From the NCBI GenBank assembly GCA_046299555.1, contig JBKBHS010000005.1:101190-165189 (forward strand): a stretch of 64,000 bases of DNA, written 5' to 3'. The position numbers were made by a program, and so were the translations under genes. Shown here one piece after another: positions 15,852 to 25,900 of this stretch. Within the stretch, counting starts at the first letter, position 1, and each line of letters starts with the position of its first letter. This DNA is from CALKJP01 sp046299555. Lineage in GTDB: Bacteria; Bacteroidota; Bacteroidia; JACCXN01. The notes under the pieces were generated by a model that made no database searches, was not told the DNA's origin, and saw only the letters and a list, made by a program, of their open reading frames with translations.

Positions 15852-18542
15852 ATGCTTACACAGATTGTTCTGCTCAATTCAAAAACTTATGCCAAAGCTC
15901 GAATTCGATTTGATGATTGTGATTCAATACAATTAATCGGAGCAAATAATATTGGTAAAAGTACCTTAATTTATACACTCAATTTTTTATTTGTAGTAGA
16001 TGGTGCTAAAATGACCTTTAGTGGCAACAGAAGAGGCGATAAAGAAACCATACACCATTACTTTCCATCACATACTAAAAGCTATGTAATATTTGAAATT
16101 TTTAAACATGAACATTATTGCATATTAGTAAAACGAAACGTAGAAAGCGAATTAGAATATTATAGAATTGATCATGCTTATGATGAAAGCTTCTTCTTCG
16201 AAAATGAAAATGGCTTACCTAGATTATTAATGTTTGAAGAAGTTTTAACTCGCTTAATTACTAAGGGAATTACTTACTATCCTTACAAAAATAAAACCGA
16301 AGTATTTAATCATGTTTATCAGCGAGGTAGAAATAACAATGGTGTGGTTTGGTTAGAAGATACAGTTAAAACAGATGGAATAAGCAATAATTTTTCCAAA
16401 ATTTATCGATACCTTATTAATACAAAATTAATTACCAATAAAACCCTTAAAGAAGCCTTAATTATTGCCGATAATCGCGAAAATGAAGGCGTAAACTTTT
16501 CGCAAAAAAACAAAAAAGATATTACAGACTTGCTCAAAATAAATAATGAGATAAAAGCTATCAAATCTATTAAAGAAGATTTTTATATTTTTAGAGAAGC
16601 AGTAAACCGATACAATGCTTCCAGCCGAATTATTGGAGAATTACTATATGCATACAATAAGGCTTATGAAACAGCTATTCCAAACTTAGAAGGTTCATTT
16701 AGAATTATAGATCAAGAAATAGCCGACTACTATCATCGTATTAACGAAGTTTTAAAACCTAAAGAGCAAGAGATTAATAGAAAAATCGGTGAAATATCGG
16801 CCGATATAAAAAATAAAACCGATTTATTAAACGAGCGAAACAGAGAGCTAAAAGAAATAAACTCATTTGAAGGTATTGACTTTTTAAGACAAAGTTTAGA
16901 AAATCTCAACAAACAAAGAAAAGAATACGAAGCTCGTATTTCAACCATTGAATTTAAAAAATTAACCGTACATCAACTCGAAAAAAAATTAAGCACATTA
17001 AATAATAACATAACCCGTTTAGAAAATCAGATTAAACATTTTGACGAGCAATTAATTCACAATATTGCTACGAAACAAGAAGACAAAAAATTATTAAACT
17101 ACATTTTATCGCCTGAATTTTCTAGTCAAAACAGCAATTTAATAGTTAAAAAAATCAGCAAAACAGGTAAAACTGTTAAACTATTTGATGGCGAAATAAA
17201 TCTGCCGGAAAAACTTGAATTAAAAGAACTACCATCGGTAGAAGAATTAAAAGAAGAACTAAAAGTTTTAAAAAACGAACAAAAAGAAACAGAACAACTA
17301 TTAAAAACAGTTTCAGATATTGAAAAAACAAAATCAGAAATACAAAAAATTGAGTCGGAAATAGAAAGCACTAAAGAAAAAATCAAAAAAATAGGAGCAA
17401 AACCGGCAATAGAAAAATCCATTTTCCAACTCGAAGGAGTATTAAAAAAACTATACTCCGAAAAAAATGAAATGGAAAAACAAATAGAAGACATAAACAT
17501 AGAAATGGCAGCTATTGCCAAAGGCTTAGATGAGAAAAAAGACAAACGACAAGCTACAGAACAACGCATTAAATTATTAAAAGAACATAAATTAGAACTC
17601 GAATACATCGGCATTGAACCAATTCCGTTTGAAAGCACCGAATCGCTCGATCAACTATACAACAAACTCAAATTATACAACAACGAACGCGAAACCTTAA
17701 AAGACAACAAACTCCGATTATTTGATAAACTAAAAATTATTTTAAACAATACATTAGCTGATGAAAGTGAATTTATAAAATATGTAGAAGAAGAAATTGC
17801 ATGTTTAAACGATAAAGAAAAAAGTATTGATGCTTTATTGCAAAGTATATCTGCACAATTTGCCAATCCGGCATATTCATTACTAAAGCGATATGAAGAT
17901 TTTCAATCATTTGTTTACAATCGCTTTAATCCTAAATTATCTAAAATTAAAATTTCTGACATTGAATCTTTGCAAATACGATTAGTAGACAATAAACGTA
18001 CCGTTGAAGAACTCAAAAAAATTCACTCCATACAAGATATACAAGGACAAATGACTTTTGATTTTAACCAATCAGAAAATTTACGCTTATTAGAACATTA
18101 TTTAGATACCGGCAAAAAAATAAACTTTTCTGATTTATTCGAGATAGAATTAAGTTTAATTAAAAATGGCGAAGAGAAAAAAGTTGATTTAGCCGGACAA
18201 GTAGAGTCAGATGGAACAGACCGTATGATTCGTTTGGTAATTATCATGTCTATTATTAATCGTTTAGCCGTTAACGACCCCAATAATAGAATAGCACTAT
18301 TTATAGACGAAGTTGCGACAATTGACCGTAACAACAGACCTGAGTTAGTGAAGTTTTGCAAAGAACATTACTTTATACCCATATTTGCAGCTCCCGATCC
18401 AATGCCTGACTTTAACAAATATTATTTCTTGTTCCACAATAAATCAGGTAAGATTATGATAAATGATTCAAACGTAGTATGGCAAACTAAAAAAGAAGAT
18501 GAAAAATCAAAAGGAAATAAACTAAAAACTGCAAAAAAATAA
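15852..18542 (+). CDS. SMC/MukB-like coiled-coil ATPase (MksB-like)
   Basis: 896 residues. Walker A GANNIGKST at 30-38 and Walker B ALFIDEVATID at about 813-823 bracket a long Glu/Lys-rich coiled coil (about 285-680). A short non-helical stretch near 418-470 could be a hinge. The ABC signature is divergent: SDGTDRMIRLVIIMSI replaces LSGGQ at about 789. This layout is that of a condensin head-and-arm ATPase, shorter than MukB or JetC (1100-1500). Two further genes follow in tight order (12-nt gap, then 14-nt overlap), matching the SMC, kleisin-like and MksE-like trio. It probably entraps DNA for chromosome organisation; plasmid defence as in Wadjet is possible but no nuclease gene is adjacent. 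The ATPase call is firm, the role inferred. Confidence 0.82.
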   Translation: MLTQIVLLNSKTYAKARIRFDDCDSIQLIGANNIGKSTLIYTLNFLFVVDGAKMTFSGNRRGDKETIHHYFPSHTKSYVIFEIFKHEHYCILVKRNVESELEYYRIDHAYDESFFFENENGLPRLLMFEEVLTRLITKGITYYPYKNKTEVFNHVYQRGRNNNGVVWLEDTVKTDGISNNFSKIYRYLINTKLITNKTLKEALIIADNRENEGVNFSQKNKKDITDLLKINNEIKAIKSIKEDFYIFREAVNRYNASSRIIGELLYAYNKAYETAIPNLEGSFRIIDQEIADYYHRINEVLKPKEQEINRKIGEISADIKNKTDLLNERNRELKEINSFEGIDFLRQSLENLNKQRKEYEARISTIEFKKLTVHQLEKKLSTLNNNITRLENQIKHFDEQLIHNIATKQEDKKLLNYILSPEFSSQNSNLIVKKISKTGKTVKLFDGEINLPEKLELKELPSVEELKEELKVLKNEQKETEQLLKTVSDIEKTKSEIQKIESEIESTKEKIKKIGAKPAIEKSIFQLEGVLKKLYSEKNEMEKQIEDINIEMAAIAKGLDEKKDKRQATEQRIKLLKEHKLELEYIGIEPIPFESTESLDQLYNKLKLYNNERETLKDNKLRLFDKLKIILNNTLADESEFIKYVEEEIACLNDKEKSIDALLQSISAQFANPAYSLLKRYEDFQSFVYNRFNPKLSKIKISDIESLQIRLVDNKRTVEELKKIHSIQDIQGQMTFDFNQSENLRLLEHYLDTGKKINFSDLFEIELSLIKNGEEKKVDLAGQVESDGTDRMIRLVIIMSIINRLAVNDPNNRIALFIDEVATIDRNNRPELVKFCKEHYFIPIFAAPDPMPDFNKYYFLFHNKSGKIMINDSNVVWQTKKEDEKSKGNKLKTAKK

Positions 18543-18554
18543 TTCTATAGGAAT

Positions 18555-19745
18555 ATGAGAGCCGAACCTAAAACCCTGCTACGATTCCTGTTAGAGTATT
18601 TCGAAACTTTGCAGGATTTGTTTGCTGTGCAACAAAAAAATCAATTAATAACGGCACAACAATTAAACGAAATTTGTAATAAGCATAACAATCAAATACA
18701 AAACACGCTTGTAGAATACAAAATTCTAAAAGAAATAAACGGCAATTACGAATTTGTTCCCGTTTTTGTAGCCTTACTACAATTTGTATTGGATGAATTT
18801 AAACCAATGCTGCCCGAAACTATTGAAAAATATAATTTTTCAATTACGCAGCTATTTGGTAAAATTCAAGAAAATATTGAAAAAGAAAAAGAAGTACTTG
18901 CAGCAAGTATTAATGATATGGCCTTGGAAATTTCTCAATTTAACGATATGATTGAGAAAAACACCAATGCCTTACTTGCCGAAACTCGTAAACTCAAAGC
19001 CAATCTCGAAAAAATTGATTATCGCGAAAAAGTTATAAGAGCATCTCGTTGGATTGAAGAATACATCATTCCAATGAACCGCATATTGGACATCAATCAT
19101 ACAAATTCCATTTCGAATAAACTTTATGAATTAGCCCACTATGCAAATCATCGCAGATTAATTCATCCCGATGAAAACATACGAATGAAATTTGAAAACC
19201 TATACAGCCAACTAATACATACCAACGATGGATTGTTACGCGAAGCAAAAATTTTAACCAACGAACTTTTACCATTAATTGAACGCATACGCTCAGAATC
19301 ATTAATCTTAACAGGAATGATTTTATTCCTTAAAAAACCTTACAAAACTCCTACTCCACCACTTTTACGAAATACTCGCGAAAGTATTATCAGCAAAAAT
19401 ATGTATCTCAACACCATTGAGTTTTTTGCTCAATTTACGGTTGAAGACAATATATACATTGAAGAAGAAAATGTATCAAGCGAAAAATGGCTATTTAATA
19501 AAGACCGTTACATCGAACGACTGCAAGCAGAATTGCCCATTAAGAATTTCTTTTACTGGTGTACCGATGCACTTTTAGATGAAAAAGAAGATATAAGCCC
19601 CGATAAATTTTTTGCACTTACCTCCTTACTGTTTGAAGATAACATGGATGTAGAAATAGAAGGAGAAAATAAGATTGAAATAAAAACTACCGAAACCATA
19701 ATAAAAGCACCCGTAATAAAAATAAACAGCTATGGAATATCCTAA
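18555..19745 (+). CDS. Kleisin-like MksF/JetA-type protein
   Basis: 396 residues, largely helical. The first 100 residues have the look of winged-helix elements (LLRFLLEYFETLQDLFAVQ, then EYKILKEINGNYEFVPVFVALLQFVLDEF). A Glu/Lys coiled-coil segment runs about 110-165 and a C-terminal region of mixed structure is followed by an acidic tail. No enzyme motif is visible. Position between an SMC-like ATPase and an MksE-like gene, and size, fit the MksF/JetA kleisin that bridges the ATPase heads. It overlaps the next gene by 14 nt. The name rests mostly on context. Confidence 0.68.
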   Translation: MRAEPKTLLRFLLEYFETLQDLFAVQQKNQLITAQQLNEICNKHNNQIQNTLVEYKILKEINGNYEFVPVFVALLQFVLDEFKPMLPETIEKYNFSITQLFGKIQENIEKEKEVLAASINDMALEISQFNDMIEKNTNALLAETRKLKANLEKIDYREKVIRASRWIEEYIIPMNRILDINHTNSISNKLYELAHYANHRRLIHPDENIRMKFENLYSQLIHTNDGLLREAKILTNELLPLIERIRSESLILTGMILFLKKPYKTPTPPLLRNTRESIISKNMYLNTIEFFAQFTVEDNIYIEEENVSSEKWLFNKDRYIERLQAELPIKNFFYWCTDALLDEKEDISPDKFFALTSLLFEDNMDVEIEGENKIEIKTTETIIKAPVIKINSYGIS

Positions 19746-20259
19746 AAGCCACCGTTTAATTGTTGATGATTTACTAAGTGGGAAATTTTTGCTCCGCGAT
19801 GAAGATCATTTTCAATCATTAAAAGATAATGAAGATTTTTATACAGAATTCTTTAAAGCATCTTTTAATTACGACTTAAAAATTACTGGCGATTATGCCT
19901 ATCTGATTTCTCCCGATTCAAACGAAACTTTTTCAAGAGATGTAAGCATATTTTTCGCCATATTATGTTATGAATTAGACAGAGACGGACGAAATTTTAT
20001 GGATCAAATACAATATGCCGAATTTGAAATTGATACTATTGAACGCTATTTTGAAGAAACAACATTTAACGATATCATCAGAAACAACAAACAATTAAAA
20101 GATCGCGAATCGCGCAAAAATATTATTAATGCCATGGCGCGTAGAAATATTGTAGAAAAAACTGCTGAAGACCGTTTTGTATTTACACCGGCATATCAGG
20201 TATTTATTGACTTTGCAAAAGAATTGGCAAGAGAAAAAATGGATGATGTAATCGAGTAA
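19732..20259 (+). CDS. Condensin subunit MksE-like protein
   Basis: 175 residues, small and acidic, with a pattern familiar from Bacteroidota proteins called condensin complex protein MksE: LIVDDLLSGKFLLRDEDHF at the start, FFAILCYELDRDGRNFMDQI in the middle and a C-terminal NAMARRNIVEKTAEDRFVFTP that resembles a winged-helix wing. MksE/JetB binds the kleisin and DNA in MksBFE complexes. The start lies inside the kleisin gene (14-nt overlap), so translation is coupled. The M13 peptidase gene begins 12 nt downstream but is not known to work with this system. Confidence 0.75.
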   Translation: MEYPKSHRLIVDDLLSGKFLLRDEDHFQSLKDNEDFYTEFFKASFNYDLKITGDYAYLISPDSNETFSRDVSIFFAILCYELDRDGRNFMDQIQYAEFEIDTIERYFEETTFNDIIRNNKQLKDRESRKNIINAMARRNIVEKTAEDRFVFTPAYQVFIDFAKELAREKMDDVIE

Positions 20260-20271
20260 AAAAATTGCACT

Positions 20272-22311
20272 ATGAAATGCACCCTAAAAACCATTAGCAT
20301 TCTTACATTACTATTTTTATTAGTATCGTTTAATGCCAACATTTCGGCAAATTTAAAAGGTGTTGATATTGATGCAATGGATTTAAAAATAAATCCTGCC
20401 GATGATTTTTATGAATATGCTAATGGAACATGGTTGCGAAATAACTCCATTCCGGAAACAGAAAGCAGCTGGAATAGCTTTAACGTTTTAAATGAATTAA
20501 ATACTAAAATTCTTTATTCGCTATTATTAAAATTATCAGAAAATCCTAATTGGCAAGAAGGATCCATTCATCAAAAAGTAAAAGACTATTTTAATTCAGC
20601 TATGGATACTTCTCAAATAAATAAATTAGGTATAAATGCAATAAAACCCTATCTAAGTAAAATTGAAGCCATAGCAAACACAAACGATGTTATAACACAA
20701 ATTGCTCAATTACACACCATTGGAGCCGAACCATTATTTGGTTTTTATATCATGCAAGATGCCAAAAACAGTACACAATACATACCCTATTTGTCGCAAG
20801 ATGGTTTAGGATTACCTGATAGAGATTATTATTTAAAAGAAGATGAAAAATCAAAATCCATACAAGAGGCTTATCAAAAACATTTAATTAAAATATTTGA
20901 ACTTTCCGGAAATTACCCTGAATCAGCCGAAACATATGGTAAACAAGTTTATTCGATTGAAAAAGATTTAGCTAAATCATCCATGTCGAGAGTTGAATTA
21001 CGTGACATAGAAAAACAATATAATAAAATAAAAATTGACAGTTTAAAAAAACTCGCTCCAAATATTGCTTGGGATATTTATTTCAAAACAATTGGTGTTC
21101 AAACATCGATTAAAGAAATTATTGTTACACAACCTGAATTTATTAAAAAAGCAAATTCTCTTTTTAAAAGTTTGAGCTTACAACAATGGAAATCTTATTT
21201 AAAATGGCATTTATTAAAACATACGGCTACCAAGTTGCATCCCGAGTTGGAACAACAGCACTTTAAATTTTATGGAACCACACTTACCGGAGTAAAAGAA
21301 ATGAAACCCCGCTGGAAAAGAGTAATTAATATTTTAAATGAAACTATTGGCGAGGCGGTTGGATACTTATATGTTGAACAAAACTTTACACCTGAAGCGA
21401 AAGAAAAAATAAATCTGATGGTAGATAATATTTTCAAAGCCTTTAGCCTTCGTTTAAAAAATTTAGAATGGATGAGTGAAGAAACTAAGCAAAAAGCCCT
21501 TGAAAAATTAGAAAATATCAATCGTAAATTAGCTTACCCTGATAATTGGAAAGATTACTCAAATTTGAGCATTGTTAAGAATAATTATGCTGAAAATTTT
21601 CTACGTTCAAAAGCTTTTGAACATAAACGAATGATTTCAAAATTAGGTAAACCTATAGATAGAAACGAATGGGGAATGGCCCCACAAACTGTAAATGCTT
21701 ATTACAGTCCATTAATGAATGAAATTGTTTTCCCTGCAGCTATTATGATGCCTCCGTTTTTCGATTTTAATGCTGACGATGCCGTAAACTATGGAGCAAT
21801 TGGCGCAATTATCGGACACGAATTAATTCATGCCTTTGATGATATGGGTTCTAAATTCGATGCCAATGGCAATATGATTAATTGGTGGAACGAAGAAGAT
21901 GAACGATTATTTAAAGAAAAAACAAAAATACTTATTGAACAATTTAACAAATATGAGGCAGATAAAGATTTATTTGTAAACGGAGAGCTTACATTAGGCG
22001 AAAACATTGCAGATTTGGGAGGCTTAGCCGTTGCTTATGATGCATATAAGATTTCGCAAAAAGGTAAAACCGATAAAATAATAGATGGATTTAACGGAGA
22101 TCAACGCTTTTTTATAGCTTGGGCACAAGTTTGGAAAGAAAATGTTCGACCAGAGTATTTAAGAAAATTAGTATTGACCGACCCTCATGCTCCCGGTAGA
22201 TTTAGGGTTTTAGGCCCTTTATCTAACATGGAAACATTTTATAAAGCCTTTAACGTTACGGAAAAAAATAAAATGTATCGTGATGAAGCAAATCGTGCTG
22301 TAATTTGGTAA
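20272..22311 (+). CDS. M13 family zinc metallopeptidase (neprilysin-like)
   Basis: 679 residues with a signal peptide (MKCTLKTISILTLLFLLVSFNANISA). The zinc site HELIH is at residues 516-520 and the third ligand Glu is in GENIADLGG at about 576. NAYYSP precedes the zinc site and the protein ends in VIW, close to the family's usual C-x-V-W end. N-terminal FYEYANGTWLRN is also typical. It is exported, probably periplasmic or surface located, and degrades peptides. The downstream amidotransferase begins inside its stop region. Confidence 0.96.
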   Translation: MKCTLKTISILTLLFLLVSFNANISANLKGVDIDAMDLKINPADDFYEYANGTWLRNNSIPETESSWNSFNVLNELNTKILYSLLLKLSENPNWQEGSIHQKVKDYFNSAMDTSQINKLGINAIKPYLSKIEAIANTNDVITQIAQLHTIGAEPLFGFYIMQDAKNSTQYIPYLSQDGLGLPDRDYYLKEDEKSKSIQEAYQKHLIKIFELSGNYPESAETYGKQVYSIEKDLAKSSMSRVELRDIEKQYNKIKIDSLKKLAPNIAWDIYFKTIGVQTSIKEIIVTQPEFIKKANSLFKSLSLQQWKSYLKWHLLKHTATKLHPELEQQHFKFYGTTLTGVKEMKPRWKRVINILNETIGEAVGYLYVEQNFTPEAKEKINLMVDNIFKAFSLRLKNLEWMSEETKQKALEKLENINRKLAYPDNWKDYSNLSIVKNNYAENFLRSKAFEHKRMISKLGKPIDRNEWGMAPQTVNAYYSPLMNEIVFPAAIMMPPFFDFNADDAVNYGAIGAIIGHELIHAFDDMGSKFDANGNMINWWNEEDERLFKEKTKILIEQFNKYEADKDLFVNGELTLGENIADLGGLAVAYDAYKISQKGKTDKIIDGFNGDQRFFIAWAQVWKENVRPEYLRKLVLTDPHAPGRFRVLGPLSNMETFYKAFNVTEKNKMYRDEANRAVIW

Positions 22312-22886
22312 ATGATATTTTAATAATTGATTGCGGAAGCTCTAAAGTCCCAAATATTTGTAATCTAGTTACGGATTTTGGAGCAAATATCCAATTAGTT
22401 AAAATGCAGGATTTAAATCCTGAGCATGTCGAAAACTGTAATGGCATTATAATTAGTGGAGCACCAATTCTAATTACCAAGTCTGATAAAGAAAAACTAC
22501 TTCAACCTTTTTTATTTTTAAAAAACTGCCAAATACCTATTCTAGGAATTTGTTTTGGTCATCAAGTTATTGGGATGTTATTTGGTGCTGAAATGTTTTT
22601 AGGTAAAGAAGTTAGAACTAATATTCCTATCAATATTGTGTATAATTCACCTCTTTTTGAAGGTATTGAAACCAGTCAAATTATTGTTTCACAAGATCAC
22701 ACTGAAGGAATTACGCTCCCAAAAGATTTTATTTTATTAGCAAATTCAGATGACTATCCTAATGAAGCCATGCAACATAAAACAAAAAAAATTTTTGGCG
22801 TTCAGTTCCATCCTGAAACCTCATCTGATTTAGTTAAGAAAATTATAACAAATTTTTTAAGACTTTGTTCACATAACAATCCATAA
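22305..22886 (+). CDS. Class I glutamine amidotransferase (GuaA N-domain-like)
   Basis: 193 residues starting at a TTG codon (22305) that overlaps the end of the M13 gene by 7 nt; no upstream ATG is available in this frame. The oxyanion and nucleophile region LGICFGHQVIG gives the catalytic Cys at about residue 83, and VQFHPETS supplies His and Glu at about 168 and 170, completing the triad. It is like the glutaminase domain of GMP synthase but stands alone, as in archaeal-type two-subunit GuaA. No synthase-domain partner is near. The TTG start and overlap suggest low, coupled translation. Confidence 0.85.
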   Translation: MVNDILIIDCGSSKVPNICNLVTDFGANIQLVKMQDLNPEHVENCNGIIISGAPILITKSDKEKLLQPFLFLKNCQIPILGICFGHQVIGMLFGAEMFLGKEVRTNIPINIVYNSPLFEGIETSQIIVSQDHTEGITLPKDFILLANSDDYPNEAMQHKTKKIFGVQFHPETSSDLVKKIITNFLRLCSHNNP

Positions 22887-22965
22887 ATTGTTATATATTT
22901 AGCCTATTAAAGCAACCTTTAAAAGTTTTAACTGTCTTAAAATTTGTTAAAAACTAAATTATAAT

Positions 22966-25900
22966 ATGAAACAAATTATACGTTTTTTCGCTGCATTCAC
23001 ACTATTAGTATGCTGTATTTTTAATATTTATGCACAAGAAAATCGAACACCCACACAAGAAGAAATTGATTTAAAATATCAAAAACTTATACAATATGAA
23101 GCTTTAACCAAAGAATCGCCAAAGCTTTGGGAAATGCCTTACGATGATAATGGAAATTACATTTATTCCAAAAAGAAAGAAACTTTTAAAAATGGTTTAA
23201 AAATAACAGGTCCCGAACAAGACTGCTCAGGAGCGATTCCTGTTTGCCAACAAACCTATACCCAAAGTAACTCATATACAGGATTTGGTTCAGTTCAAGA
23301 AGTTTATAATAATTGTTTATTAGCTGGTGAGCAATATTCTGTTTGGTATGTATTTACCGTTCAAAACAGTGGAACATTTGGATTTATAATCCAAACTTCA
23401 ATGGATTATGATTTTGCATTGTATGATATAACTAATTCAAGTTGTTCAGCTATACCCAATTTAACACCAGTTAGATGTAACTTTTCAGCAACTTATGGTA
23501 ACACAGGGCTAGATGCAAATAATGCTTCATCTACAATTCCAATTAGTTATAGTGCCAGCCAAGCCCCCATAATGCCCGGTTTAAATGTAACTGCGGGACA
23601 AACCTATGTATTAGTAATTGATAACTATTCTCAGAACAATAATGGATATACCATAACATTTTCGGGTACTGCACAAATTTTTGACCAATCTGCACCAACA
23701 TTAGGCACAGCAACAGCATCGTGTACCAGCAATACCATTACTTTACAATTAAGTGAACCTATTCAATGCAGCAGCATTAGTGCAAGCGATTTTTCATTAA
23801 CCGGTCCTGGTGGTCCTGTATCTATTATTTCTGCAAATGGCAATGGATGCAGTGGTCCAAATTCTTTTACCAACCAAGTTATAATTACATACAACAATAC
23901 CCCACAAATTCCTTCAGGCACTTACACCTTAACCGTAAATACCGGAACTGATGGCAATTCCCTTCTTGACAATTGTGGCAATGCAATGGCTAATGGATCA
24001 TCTATTACATTTAACTATCTCGCCCCAATATCTATTACAGCAAATCCAGCACAGATTTGTACAGGAAATTCAACAGTTCTAACTGCCCTTGGAGGTCCTA
24101 CAAGCGGAGCTACTTATTCTTGGTCACCTGTTTCCGGTTCAAGCGATAATATTACGGTAAACCCATCTACTTCTACCACTTATACCGTTTCTGTAACATA
24201 TGGAGGTTGTACGCGAACAGCCTCTCAATTAGTTCAAATTGTAAATCCTCCTGTTGTTACTGTTACCCCGCTTAATGTATCCATCTGCTCAGGCACAGCT
24301 CCTTTAACTGCTACTGCAACAATAAACGGAAACCCATGTACCAATTGTAATTACAGTTGGTCAGGGTCTGCCACTCAAACTGATAATGGAGTACCAAGTT
24401 CTACTTTAAATGCAGGTCCGGGAACATATACAGTTACAGTAACTTCGCCAAGTGGATGTGTAGGAAATTCTGTAACTGCAACTGTTAGCAATCCTTCACC
24501 CAACCCTAATCCTTCTTGCGATGTAATATATGTAAATACAACCGGTGGAGGAAACGGATTTTCGCGAACAAGCCCAACCGACTTAGCTACTGCCTTAACT
24601 ATGGCACAATGTAATAATGTAGTGATAAAAATGGCTCAAGGCACCTATACTATTAATAACCCTATTACCAATTTAACCAGCTTTATTACATTAGAAGGAG
24701 GTTACGATCCTACTTTTACAACAAAATCAAGCCAAGCCGGTGCAACAACTATCTTTAGAACAAATGCTAATGTGCAAGGGCAACCTAATGCACCTCGAAT
24801 AACTGCATTTGAAATAAATGGTGCTTCCAATTTTAGATTACAAGATTTAACCATACAAGTTGATAATGCACCGGCTGCAACAGTTTCCAATCCATTAGGA
24901 GTATCTGTATATGGCATTCACATGAATGGATGTTCTAATTACAATATTGTTAGATGTCAAATTATTACTGGAAATGCGAGTGCTGGATTAAATGGAAGTC
25001 CAGGCCAAAATGGAACTATAGGAGGAAATGGGGGAAATGGAAGTGCCGGTGATATTGATGATCAAGCACGTTCCGGCTTAGGCGGTGGTGGCGGTGGCGG
25101 TGCAGGAGCAACCAATGGTGGAAATGGAGGAAATGCTATTGGGAATGGTACTGGTGGAACTCCCGGTGCTGCAGGTATTGCAGGTGCAGGGGGAGGTAAT
25201 GGTGGTAGTGGAGCAACCAGCCCTAGTTGTTGTAATAATGGTAATAATGGTAATATAGGACAATGTTCAACCAATGCAAGAAATGGCGGTGGCGGTGGAG
25301 GTGGAGCTAGCGGAGGTCAAGAAGCAAGACCAGGAGGAACAGGTGGTAACGGAGGAGGCGTTTTTGCAGCATGTACACAACAAACATTGGGAGGAACAGG
25401 AGGATCTGCAAATGGTTGTTCAGGAGGTAACAATGGAGTTAATGGTGCGAATGGAGCTAACGGTACCAATGGAACTGTAGGAGCTGCAGGAGCACCCGGT
25501 AGCCATATAGGAGGATTTTGGAATCCGGGACCACAAGGAGGAACAGGAACTGACGGTACAGGCGGGCAAGGAGGTAAAGGCGGAGGCGGTGGAGCAGGTC
25601 AAGGAGGTACTTTTTGTATAGACGGAGCCGGTTCCGGTGGTGGTGGCGGTGGCGGTGGCGGCCAAGGAGGAACCGGTGGAACAGGTGGTTATGGAGGAGG
25701 CTCTGCATTTGGTATTTATCTATTCAATAACGGTGCAAATGGTAACGTAATAGATTGTAGTATAAATGTTGGAGCTGCCGGGCCAGGTGGAATTGGTGGG
25801 CCAGGCGGTTTAGGTGGTGCAGGTGGTTTAGGTGGCTTAGGAAGTACTTATAGCAGTGGAGAAGTTGGAAGAGGTGGAAATGGTGGAAATGGTGGCAGAG

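Noticed and set aside
15852..20259. Wadjet plasmid-defence system
   Set aside because: Three of four parts are plausible, but no toprim nuclease (JetD) gene is next to them, so the Mks-type reading is safer.
25062..25708. Several overlapping open frames on both strands in the glycine-rich block
   Set aside because: They are translation shadows of ggn-biased codons (Pro-, Ser/Thr- or Val-rich) without family motifs; the CHU_C frame continues intact through the region.
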